Origin: UBA685 sp049890115
GTDB taxonomy: Bacteria; Pseudomonadota; Alphaproteobacteria; Puniceispirillales; Puniceispirillaceae
Reading direction: 5' to 3'
Assembly (NCBI GenBank): GCA_049890115.1
Contig: JBMHCC010000024.1
Location: forward strand, 1-28,585
Length of the DNA: 28,585 nt
Shown here: piece after piece, positions 7,439 to 14,674 of the stretch
Position numbering within the stretch: position 1 is the first letter of the stretch
Layout: each line of letters opens with the position of its first letter
Translations under genes and position numbers: made by a program
Notes under the pieces: model-generated
Databases searched by the model: none
What the model was told of the DNA's origin: nothing
What the model saw: only the letters and a program-made list of their open reading frames with translations

Positions 7439-8302
7439 ATGGCGGTCTCATTGACAATCACAGAAGCGACAAAAGATGCCCTTTTAGCAACACTTTCTTG
7501 GCAGATGGAATGTGGTGTTGATGAAGCCTTACTTGATAGCCCGCCACAAGCTGGTGATCAGCCCTTGCGCCTGTCTGATTTTACAAAGGCTGATGCGGCA
7601 CCGCAAAACCAGCCAGTCCCAAAAACTCAGATGATGAAAAATCAGGAAATGGCTACTCAGGAAATGGCAAAAGTGTCAACTGAGATCCCATATCATAAAG
7701 CAGCAACCTCTCATTCTAGACAAGATTTGTCATCTATTACTGATTTGGTGGCACTGCGGGACGCAATGGCATCTTTTGAGGGATGTGAGTTAAAGCGGAC
7801 TGCCAGCAATCTTGTCTTTGCTGATGGTAATGCTCAGGCCAAAATTATGCTGATTGGCGAAGCACCAGGGCGTGATGAAGATAAAGCTGGTTTGCCTTTT
7901 GTTGGTAGGGCAGGTCAGCTGCTCGATCAGATGCTTGCTTGTGTTGGCCTTGATAGGACTTCTGTTTATATCACCAATATCTTGCCATGGCGCCCGCCTG
8001 GCAACCGGACACCAACCAGCGAAGAAATCGCGATGATGCGCCCTTTTTTGGAAAAACATATCGAGATTGTGGCACCTGATATCATCGTCGCTGTTGGCGG
8101 CACATCTGCCAAAGCGCTATTGGATACGACCACAGGCATTATGCGTTTGCGCGGTAAAATCACAGATTATCAGACTGGCTTTGGTAACAAAATCCCGCTT
8201 CTACCATGCTTGCATCCTGCCTATCTTTTGCGCAGCCCACAGCATAAAAAAATGGCATTTAGTGATCTTATCACATTAAAGCGTCACACAGACCAAGCCT
8301 AG
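7439..8302 (+). CDS. Family-4-like uracil-DNA glycosylase, Fe-S ligands mostly absent
   Basis: This 287-residue protein of the uracil-DNA glycosylase superfamily removes uracil from DNA in base excision repair. The catalytic motif is GEAPGRDED at residues 140-148, followed by PFVGRAGQLLD. The second motif is HPAYLLRSP at 259-267. The central region LPWRPPGNRTPT is typical of family 4. Canonical family-4 enzymes hold a 4Fe-4S cluster with four cysteines. Here only C116 (in GCELK) remains; the position three residues before it is F113, the cysteine before RPPGNRTPT is W184, and the following one is M199 or M200. The N-terminal region (30-100) is low-complexity linker. No clear ribosome binding site precedes the ATG, but the LLATLSWQMECGVDEA start fits relatives. 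It may be first in a run with slt, moaB, rnhB and ccrM. Confidence 0.88.
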   Translation: MAVSLTITEATKDALLATLSWQMECGVDEALLDSPPQAGDQPLRLSDFTKADAAPQNQPVPKTQMMKNQEMATQEMAKVSTEIPYHKAATSHSRQDLSSITDLVALRDAMASFEGCELKRTASNLVFADGNAQAKIMLIGEAPGRDEDKAGLPFVGRAGQLLDQMLACVGLDRTSVYITNILPWRPPGNRTPTSEEIAMMRPFLEKHIEIVAPDIIVAVGGTSAKALLDTTTGIMRLRGKITDYQTGFGNKIPLLPCLHPAYLLRSPQHKKMAFSDLITLKRHTDQA

Positions 8303-8341
8303 CCTGTTACTATTTGCAGCAAGTCTTCAAAAAAGGGGTTC

Positions 8342-8370
8342 TTGATCAAAGGCACTGTTTGCGTCATAAC
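8342..8370 (+). promoter_or_regulatory. Candidate promoter of the lytic transglycosylase gene
   Basis: TTGATC (8342-8347) and CATAAC (8365-8370) are spaced 17 bases, each matching four of six consensus positions. They lie in the 114-base spacer after the glycosylase gene. The match is weak. Confidence 0.28.
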
Positions 8371-8416
8371 TTGTGGCACTTCATTTTTTGAAAATTATGA
8401 ATAAGGGTAGCTGGTT

Positions 8417-10177
8417 GTGACAATCCTAACAGGTCTGTATCAAAAAGGTTTGCGCCCTTTATTATGTGGCTGGCTGATAAGCCTTTGTTTGGCTGTATCA
8501 GCACAGGCATCAGATTTGCCAGATATTTTATCACCAGCTGATAAGGATGCTTATGCCAAGATTTTTGAATTACAAGAAGCAGGGCTGATAAAAAAGGCAG
8601 CTGGTATCATTAAGACGGTTGATGACCCGATTTTGATGGGTCATGTCTTGTCACAGAAATATCTGCATCCCACCGCATGGCGGTCAAGCTTTACTGAATT
8701 GCGAGACTGGCTGGCTGATTATCATGACCATCCAGCGGCAAGCCGTATTAGCTGGCTTGCCAAAAAACGAAAGCCAGCAAAGGCTGCTAATCCAAAGTTA
8801 CCTAAAAAAGGCTATTTGAACGGTATCGGCAATTCTGAATTACATAGCTATCGTGCTAGGATTCCAGCCAGTACCAAAGGGCGGATTTCACCGCGCCAGA
8901 CACGTGCGATTGCCAGCAAGGTACGCCGCTTCATCAGAAGCAGAGCGCCAACAGCTGGTAATAATTATCTGTCTGAGAAAAGCACTTTGCGCTATTTGAC
9001 AAAATTTGAAGAAGCACAATTACGTGGTGAAATCGCTCATGCTTATTTGATTTTTGGCCTTGATCAGAAAGCCATCCGCACAGCACGTCATGCCATAGGT
9101 GCAGGGCGTGACAAAGCCTGGCTTGCTTATTGGGCAGGCGGCCTTGCTGCGTGGCGTTCAAAGCAATTTGAATTAGCACATAGCTTTTTCACAACATTGG
9201 CAGAAATCGAAGATGCGCCTGATAGCTTGCGCTCTGGTGCTGCTTTTTGGTCATATCGTTCAGCGATGCGTAATCGCGATGTCGCAGATGCTGTTCGGTA
9301 TCTTGATATTGCCCTTGGCTATCCGCAAAGCTTTTATGGCGTGCTGGCTTTACAAGTATCTGGACAATCTCATCTGGTGAATTTCACATTGCCAGAAAAT
9401 AAGCAGGTTTTTACAAAATGGCTGTTAAATCGTGATGGCGGCAAGCGTGCCATAGCGTTATTGCAACTTGGGATGAGCCATGAGGCATCTCGTGAATTGC
9501 GCTATTTATATCATGATGTGCCTGATAATCTGATACCGCAATTAGTGCGTTTTGCCCTTGATCATAATATGGCTGATTTGGCATTTCGTGTTGCTGATTA
9601 TTATCGTTATGAAACAGGTACTACTATTTATGCAGGGCTCTATCCTTTGATGACTCTTGAAACAGATCTGTATGTGGATGAAGCATTGGTCTTTTCGATG
9701 ATACGCAAAGAATCAGGTTTTGCTGCCTCTGCAAAAAGTCGTGCCAAGGCGGCAGGCCTGATGCAGATCATGCCAGCAACAGCAGCCTTTTTGACCAATG
9801 ATCGCAAAATGCGAACCTCAAAACGCCATTTATTATATGACCCTGCTTTTAATATTGAATTAGGCCAGCGTTATATCAGTCATTTGTTTGATGAGCCTTA
9901 TATCGCGGATAATTTAGAACGTATGCTGGCAGCCTATAATGCAGGGCCTGGGAATCTGAATAAATGGTTGAAAAAAATCAATCATGATGATGATGCGCTG
10001 TTATTTATTGAATCTATACCAGCACGTGAGACACGACTTTATGTCAAATCAGTGGTTGCCAATTTATGGATGTATCGCACACAATTAGGCCAAGATACAC
10101 CAGCTGTCAGACATATCGCAACACAGAGCAATAGCAATCGCTCTCTGGCTTATTTATTTGATAGCCGGTTAAAATAA
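8417..10177 (+). CDS. slt: Soluble lytic murein transglycosylase
   Basis: A 586-residue periplasmic enzyme that cleaves peptidoglycan between MurNAc and GlcNAc to give anhydro-muropeptides. An N-terminal signal peptide (LLCGWLISLCLAVSAQA, cleavage near residue 31) is followed by a long alpha-superhelical U-domain and a C-terminal SLT domain at about residues 425-565. The catalytic glutamate is in IRKESGF, followed by AKAAGLMQIMPATA, and the AYNAGPGN motif is present, all hallmarks of family 1 transglycosylases. The start is GTG at 8417 with AAGGG about 9 bases upstream. It is followed 23 bases later by moaB, suggesting co-transcription. Confidence 0.94.
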   Translation: MTILTGLYQKGLRPLLCGWLISLCLAVSAQASDLPDILSPADKDAYAKIFELQEAGLIKKAAGIIKTVDDPILMGHVLSQKYLHPTAWRSSFTELRDWLADYHDHPAASRISWLAKKRKPAKAANPKLPKKGYLNGIGNSELHSYRARIPASTKGRISPRQTRAIASKVRRFIRSRAPTAGNNYLSEKSTLRYLTKFEEAQLRGEIAHAYLIFGLDQKAIRTARHAIGAGRDKAWLAYWAGGLAAWRSKQFELAHSFFTTLAEIEDAPDSLRSGAAFWSYRSAMRNRDVADAVRYLDIALGYPQSFYGVLALQVSGQSHLVNFTLPENKQVFTKWLLNRDGGKRAIALLQLGMSHEASRELRYLYHDVPDNLIPQLVRFALDHNMADLAFRVADYYRYETGTTIYAGLYPLMTLETDLYVDEALVFSMIRKESGFAASAKSRAKAAGLMQIMPATAAFLTNDRKMRTSKRHLLYDPAFNIELGQRYISHLFDEPYIADNLERMLAAYNAGPGNLNKWLKKINHDDDALLFIESIPARETRLYVKSVVANLWMYRTQLGQDTPAVRHIATQSNSNRSLAYLFDSRLK

Positions 10178-10200
10178 CACGAAAATTCAAAGGAAATGCC

Positions 10201-10755
10201 ATGAGCCGAATAGATGAAACACGCCCTTTCGTGCCAGTCTCTATTGCGGTCATGACTGTTTCTGATACACGCACTCTGGCAGATGATAAATCAGGTGATT
10301 TGCTGGTGCAGCGCTTAACAGAGGCTGGCCATATCCTATCTGGCAGATCAATCGTGACAGATGATATCAGCGCGATCACTTCGCAATGCCGTCACTATAT
10401 TGAGGATGATAGAACAGATGTTGTGATTGCCACAGGGGGAACAGGCCTAACAGGCCGAGATGTCACACCAGAAGCATTTTACACTCTATTTGATAAGGAA
10501 ATTGAAGGTTTCGGCGAATTATTCCGCTTTTTATCTTTTCAAAAAATTGGCACCTCTACCTTGCAAAGCCGCGCGGTCGCTGGTGTTGCTGGTGGCACCT
10601 ATTTGTTCGCATTGCCAGGTTCGCCATCTGCCTGCCGTGATGCGTGGGATGATATTTTGGCCTTGCAACTTGATTACCGTCATTTGCCTTGTAATTTTGT
10701 TGAGATTATGCCGCGCCTAACAGAGCATTTGGTGCCGCCACGAAAACCATCTTAA
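10201..10755 (+). CDS. moaB: Molybdenum cofactor biosynthesis protein B
   Basis: A MoaB/Mog-fold protein of 184 residues that adenylylates molybdopterin or assists metal insertion in molybdenum cofactor synthesis. Family signatures are AVMTVSDTRT near the start, the VVIATGGTGLTGRDVTPEA loop and the ALPGSPSACRDAW segment. AAAGGAA lies 6 bases before the ATG. It sits between slt and rnhB with 23- and 21-base gaps, so it is probably in one operon with them. No other molybdopterin gene is present in the window. Confidence 0.94.
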   Translation: MSRIDETRPFVPVSIAVMTVSDTRTLADDKSGDLLVQRLTEAGHILSGRSIVTDDISAITSQCRHYIEDDRTDVVIATGGTGLTGRDVTPEAFYTLFDKEIEGFGELFRFLSFQKIGTSTLQSRAVAGVAGGTYLFALPGSPSACRDAWDDILALQLDYRHLPCNFVEIMPRLTEHLVPPRKPS

Positions 10756-10776
10756 GCTGTTGATAATGACGTCATT

Positions 10777-11463
10777 ATGGCCAAGATGAAACCGCTGCAA
10801 CAACCAGATTATCGCATTGAACAAGCTGCCCTAGAGGCCGCTGGCGAGGGTTATATTATTGGGGTTGATGAAGCTGGCAGAGGTCCATGGGCTGGCCCTG
10901 TTTGTGCTGCTTCATTCTGGATACATCCAGATTATCTTGATGGTTTGCCAGCTGGCCTAACTGATTCCAAAAAGCTTAAACCAGCTCAACGTGATGAGAT
11001 TGAAACACAGCTATTAAGCCAGCCTCATTATTATAATGCCCAATTTGGCACAGTCGCAGATATTGATGAAATCGGTATCCTGCAGGCCACTTTTTTAGCT
11101 ATGAAAAAAGCAGTGGATGGGCTGGCACAACAGCTTCTTGGCCATGATCCGCTTCATTATGGCAAGATTACAGCCATTTTAATTGATGGCAATCTTGTCC
11201 CGCCACTTGATTATCCAGCACAGCCTATCATCAAAGGTGATAGCCTATCACTTTCGATAGCAGCTGCCTCTATCATTGCCAAACAAACCAGAGATAGGTT
11301 GATGGCTGAGTATCATCATCATTATCCCGCCTATGGTTGGCTGACCAATCAGGGCTATGGCACCAAAGCGCACCAGCAGGCTTTGGCTGATTTTGGTGTT
11401 ACCGAACATCATAGACGCTCTTTTGCCCCTATCAGAAAATTATTGGAAAAAGACAACCAATAG
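10777..11463 (+). CDS. rnhB: Ribonuclease HII
   Basis: RNase HII nicks the RNA strand at ribonucleotides in DNA and starts ribonucleotide excision repair. The 228-residue protein has the catalytic GVDEAGRGPWAGPV motif, the DSKKL motif, the metal-binding aspartates in LIDGN and KGDSLSLSIAAASIIAK, and the YGWLTNQGYGTKAH and HHRRSFAPI C-terminal motifs. It carries a longer N-terminus than the shortest homologues. The start has a weak ribosome binding site, so the start is slightly uncertain. It stands directly upstream of ccrM, a neighbourhood conserved in many alphaproteobacteria. Confidence 0.95.
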   Translation: MAKMKPLQQPDYRIEQAALEAAGEGYIIGVDEAGRGPWAGPVCAASFWIHPDYLDGLPAGLTDSKKLKPAQRDEIETQLLSQPHYYNAQFGTVADIDEIGILQATFLAMKKAVDGLAQQLLGHDPLHYGKITAILIDGNLVPPLDYPAQPIIKGDSLSLSIAAASIIAKQTRDRLMAEYHHHYPAYGWLTNQGYGTKAHQQALADFGVTEHHRRSFAPIRKLLEKDNQ

Positions 11464-11556
11464 AGGGCGCGATAGAACAATCAAAAGGCCTGATAATCGG
11501 CGTTCTTTGAAATGCCGAAATGCGCTATCGCAAAAGGCCGACACAGCAGTAAATAA

Positions 11557-11579
11557 GCTGGCAATCAGTCAGCCTTTTT
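11557..11579 (+). terminator. Candidate rho-independent terminator after rnhB
   Basis: A 6-bp stem GCTGGC/GTCAGC (one G-T wobble) with loop AATCA is followed by C and TTTTT. It lies about 95 bases after the rnhB stop and before the AT-rich ccrM promoter region. It would end the moaB-rnhB transcript and leave ccrM under its own promoter. A second inverted pair, GCGATAG (11469-11475) with CTATCGC (11525-11531), lies between it and rnhB. Confidence 0.5.
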
Positions 11580-11747
11580 GCCCTTTGCCATCTATTACGA
11601 TGAACGCCCCTACAAGATAGGCGCATGAAAAATCATTTAAAACACTATATATTGTATTAGATTAATTTAATCATATAAGTCGTTGACTTTCATAGATTAT
11701 TTGAGGTTTCTTAGAGCATAAGACTGATTTAGTAAGGCATTTTAGGC

Positions 11748-12824
11748 ATGAAAACCGACATTATTTATCATGGTGATTGTATTGCGCAGTTACGCAAACT
11801 GCCTGATGAATCGGTTGATCTTGTTTTCGCTGATCCGCCTTATAATCTGCAATTATCAGGTACATTACATCGCCCTGACCAGTCATTGGTTGATGCGGTT
11901 GATGATGAGTGGGACAAATTTGATTCATTTGCCGCTTATGATGCCTTGTCAAAAGCGTGGTTGGCAGAATGCCGCCGTATTTTAAAGCCAGATGGTGCTT
12001 TATGGGTCATCGGCTCTTATCATAATATCTTCCGTCTTGGGGTGCAGCTTCAGGATCTTGGCTTCTGGCTGTTAAATGATATTGTCTGGCGCAAAACAAA
12101 CCCAATGCCAAATTTCAGAGGCAGACGTTTTACCAATGCTCATGAAACCTTGATTTGGGCATCGAAATCTGAACAGTCAAAATACACCTTTAATTATGAA
12201 GCAATGAAGGCGTTAAATGAAGGTTTGCAGATGCGCTCTGATTGGCATTTGCCACTTTGTACAGGTGCTGAACGCCTGAAAGGGGCAGATGGCAAAAAGG
12301 CACATCCAACACAAAAGCCAGAAAATTTGCTGGCCCGTGTGATTTTATCATCCACAAAGCGTGGTGATATTGTGCTTGATCCGTTTTTTGGCACAGGCAC
12401 AACTGGCGCTGTTGCGAAAAAATTAGGCAGGCATTTTATCGGCATTGAACAAGATGAAAGATATGTCGCAATCGCAACCGAACGTATTGCTGGCGTGACA
12501 GCCATTCATGATAGCCATTTGCTTGAGACCAAGGCCAAACGTGCAGAGCCAAGAGTGCCTTTTGGCGCATTGGTAGAACGTGGCTGGATCAAGGTTGGTG
12601 ATAAGGTGTTTGATAAAAAACAACGTTTTACCGCGCGTGTCTGTGCTGATGGCTCACTGAAAACAGATGGTGACAAAGCTGGCACTATTCATTCTCTTGG
12701 TGCGGCGTTGCAAAATCAGGCCTCATGTAATGGCTGGACATTTTGGCATATTGAACGTGATGGTAAAGAGGTTGTGATTGATCAGCTGCGTGATGAGTTG
12801 CGGGCTGAAAATTACGCCAATTAA
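11748..12824 (+). CDS. ccrM: CcrM-type adenine-N6 DNA methyltransferase (GANTC)
   Basis: A beta-class N6-adenine methyltransferase of 358 residues, the same length I recall for Caulobacter CcrM. The catalytic DPPY is at residues 29-32 in LVFADPPYNLQLSG. The SAM-binding FxGxG motif is in LDPFFGTGTTGAVAKKLGR, and the TNAHETLIWA and HPTQKPENLL motifs are present. Residues from about 275 to the end form the C-terminal domain characteristic of CcrM and absent from many phage relatives. CcrM methylates GANTC and couples methylation state to the alphaproteobacterial cell cycle. No restriction enzyme gene is adjacent, consistent with a solitary methylase. The 284-base upstream spacer is AT-rich and contains no GANTC site, so methylation feedback on its own promoter is not apparent. 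It converges with the MFS gene 10 bases downstream. Confidence 0.95.
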   Translation: MKTDIIYHGDCIAQLRKLPDESVDLVFADPPYNLQLSGTLHRPDQSLVDAVDDEWDKFDSFAAYDALSKAWLAECRRILKPDGALWVIGSYHNIFRLGVQLQDLGFWLLNDIVWRKTNPMPNFRGRRFTNAHETLIWASKSEQSKYTFNYEAMKALNEGLQMRSDWHLPLCTGAERLKGADGKKAHPTQKPENLLARVILSSTKRGDIVLDPFFGTGTTGAVAKKLGRHFIGIEQDERYVAIATERIAGVTAIHDSHLLETKAKRAEPRVPFGALVERGWIKVGDKVFDKKQRFTARVCADGSLKTDGDKAGTIHSLGAALQNQASCNGWTFWHIERDGKEVVIDQLRDELRAENYAN

Positions 12825-12834
12825 GCTGTTACCT

Positions 12835-14061
12835 TTAAGCGCGCTCTTTTGGTAACAAGATTAGCCCAAGCGCAATTAACACTATCACTATCACCATACC
12901 AGCACGCTCAAAGCCTGTCGCAAGCACAAGCCAGCCATAGATAAGTGGTCCAATAAAGCTAGTTGCCTTTCCAGACACCATATAAAGACCAAATAAAGAT
13001 GCCTTGCTAGCATCAGGGGCAAGACGTGCCACATAAGATCGCGAGGCTGATTGTGAGGGGCCAACAAAAATCCCCAAACATAAAGCGCTTATCCAAAAAA
13101 TCAGTTTTGTTGGTGCGAAAATGGTAAGGCTGCCAAAAAGTAATAAGCCCCATAATGAGATCTGGATGGTACGAAGCGAGCCAAGCCTATCATCAGCCCA
13201 ACCGCCAAAAATAGCCCCAAATCCTGCGCTGACATTTAACGAAATGGCAAATAATAAAATCTCTGTTTGGGTAAAACCAAATACTTTGGCAGCAAAGATA
13301 CCGCCAAGCGCAAAAACAGTTACAAGACCATCATTATAGGCCATACGCGCTAGCAAAAACCGCATCATATTCGGAATGGCGCGTGCTTCATTAATGCTTG
13401 ATTTCAGCTGCGTAAACCAACTTCCCTGATGCGGGGTTGGCGGCGGCGATGGCACCAAGAAAAATAACGGCAAAGAAAAGATAATTGCCCAAAGGCCAGC
13501 AAAAATCATTGTGGCACGCACATGTTCTGCTGTTGATTTATCAAGGCCAAAGGGAGCTGTTTCTGGCAGAATGAAAATAGCTAAAGCAAGGCCAAGTGCC
13601 ACTACTGCGCCAACATAGCCTGTCCCCCAAGCGATGCCAGATAGCCTGCCTATGTTGTTGCGATCTGCCAGATGAACCAACAGGCCATTATAAAACACAA
13701 AGCTGATTTCCATCATGAAAATCGACAAAGCAGACAGGCCAAGTGCAAACCATATCATAGTGCTTTCAGGCGCAGCAAACCATAACAGCATAACAGCTAT
13801 TGCACCTGTGCATAATGTCACTGTCAGCCCCTGTTTGATAAGACCGTTATTATCAGCAAAGCGACCGACAAAAGGTGATGCTAGGGCCACAAGCAAAGCT
13901 GTTAGCCCTGTCATTTGTGCCCAATAATAGGTGCCATTTTCAGGTGCTAATGTCGTGGTAAAATAAACCGCAAAAACAAAAGTAGCATGCAAGGTTGGGA
14001 CAGGTGATGAGGCCCAATCATAGAGTGCCCAAGCGAAATGGGATAATTTTCGTGGCGCCAT
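12835..14061 (-). CDS. MFS transporter, UMF1/Atg22-like
   Basis: A 408-residue integral membrane protein with about 12 hydrophobic segments. The N-terminal signature FAWALYDWASSPVPTLHATFVFAVYF is characteristic of the UMF1 family of major facilitator permeases (Atg22-like). The loop between TM2 and TM3, GRFADNNGLIK, is in the place of the usual MFS motif, and there is a second copy-like GGWADDRLGSLR in the C-terminal half. The substrate is unknown; Atg22 relatives export amino acids from vacuoles, but this cannot be transferred safely. It lies 45 bases downstream of apt on the same strand and may be co-transcribed with it. Confidence 0.85.
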   Translation of the reverse strand: MAPRKLSHFAWALYDWASSPVPTLHATFVFAVYFTTTLAPENGTYYWAQMTGLTALLVALASPFVGRFADNNGLIKQGLTVTLCTGAIAVMLLWFAAPESTMIWFALGLSALSIFMMEISFVFYNGLLVHLADRNNIGRLSGIAWGTGYVGAVVALGLALAIFILPETAPFGLDKSTAEHVRATMIFAGLWAIIFSLPLFFLVPSPPPTPHQGSWFTQLKSSINEARAIPNMMRFLLARMAYNDGLVTVFALGGIFAAKVFGFTQTEILLFAISLNVSAGFGAIFGGWADDRLGSLRTIQISLWGLLLFGSLTIFAPTKLIFWISALCLGIFVGPSQSASRSYVARLAPDASKASLFGLYMVSGKATSFIGPLIYGWLVLATGFERAGMVIVIVLIALGLILLPKERA

Positions 14062-14106
14062 GATATTTTTTTCACTAATCAGATAATAACTAGTAAAAAG
14101 GCTATT

Positions 14107-14643
14107 TTAGAATTCGTAACTTTGCAAGCAGACAACATCACAGCCAACTTCGGCTAGTTTGGCACGCCCCTTCAGTCCGGTTAATTCGATAAGACAAGCA
14201 GCCCCTGCTACGATGCCGCCAGCTTGCTTTATCAAAGAGGCAGAGGCAGCCAATGTGCCGCCAGTTGCCAGCAAATCATCAACCAATAAAACACGTTTGC
14301 CAGCGATGGTGCGACTTGCCTGAATGGCAAGACGTGCCTTGCCATATTCAAGCTCATAGGATTCTTCAAACACCTTGCCAGGTAATTTGCCTGATTTACG
14401 GATCATGACCGTGCCGCAATTCAGCGATAATGCCAGAGGCATGGCAAATAAAAATCCGCGCGCATCTATGCCAGCAATGATATCAGGGCGTAAAGGCAAG
14501 GCAATCTCTGTCAGAGCAGCGATCATCTGCTTTAACACATCAGCATCTTCCAAAGCAGGGCTGATATCATAAAATAATATGCCTGGTTTTGGAAAATCAG
14601 GTATTTTAGCAATATGGCTATCTAAGTTAAATGCGACAGACAT
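14107..14643 (-). CDS. apt: Adenine phosphoribosyltransferase
   Basis: Apt salvages adenine by joining it to PRPP to make AMP. The 178-residue protein shows IPDFPKPGILFYDISP near the N-terminus, GIDARGFLFAMPLA, and the PRPP-binding motif RVLLVDDLLATGGTLAA. The length is normal for the family. It lies 31 bases downstream of glcB on the same strand. The combination with malate synthase and an MFS gene has no obvious metabolic link, so shared transcription may be incidental. Confidence 0.96.
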   Translation of the reverse strand: MSVAFNLDSHIAKIPDFPKPGILFYDISPALEDADVLKQMIAALTEIALPLRPDIIAGIDARGFLFAMPLALSLNCGTVMIRKSGKLPGKVFEESYELEYGKARLAIQASRTIAGKRVLLVDDLLATGGTLAASASLIKQAGGIVAGAACLIELTGLKGRAKLAEVGCDVVCLQSYEF

Positions 14644-14674
14644 GGGCGCTATCCTGCTTTTTTATCCAGCTCTG

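Noticed and set aside
11464..11747. Small RNA or extra gene between rnhB and ccrM
   Set aside because: Short frames here lack ribosome binding sites and protein-like composition; the hairpins found fit a terminator better than a structured RNA.
11748..12824. Restriction-modification system
   Set aside because: The methylase has the CcrM C-terminal domain and rnhB neighbourhood and no endonuclease gene is adjacent, so it is a solitary cell-cycle methylase. It also targets GANTC and so does not explain the CCGG pattern.
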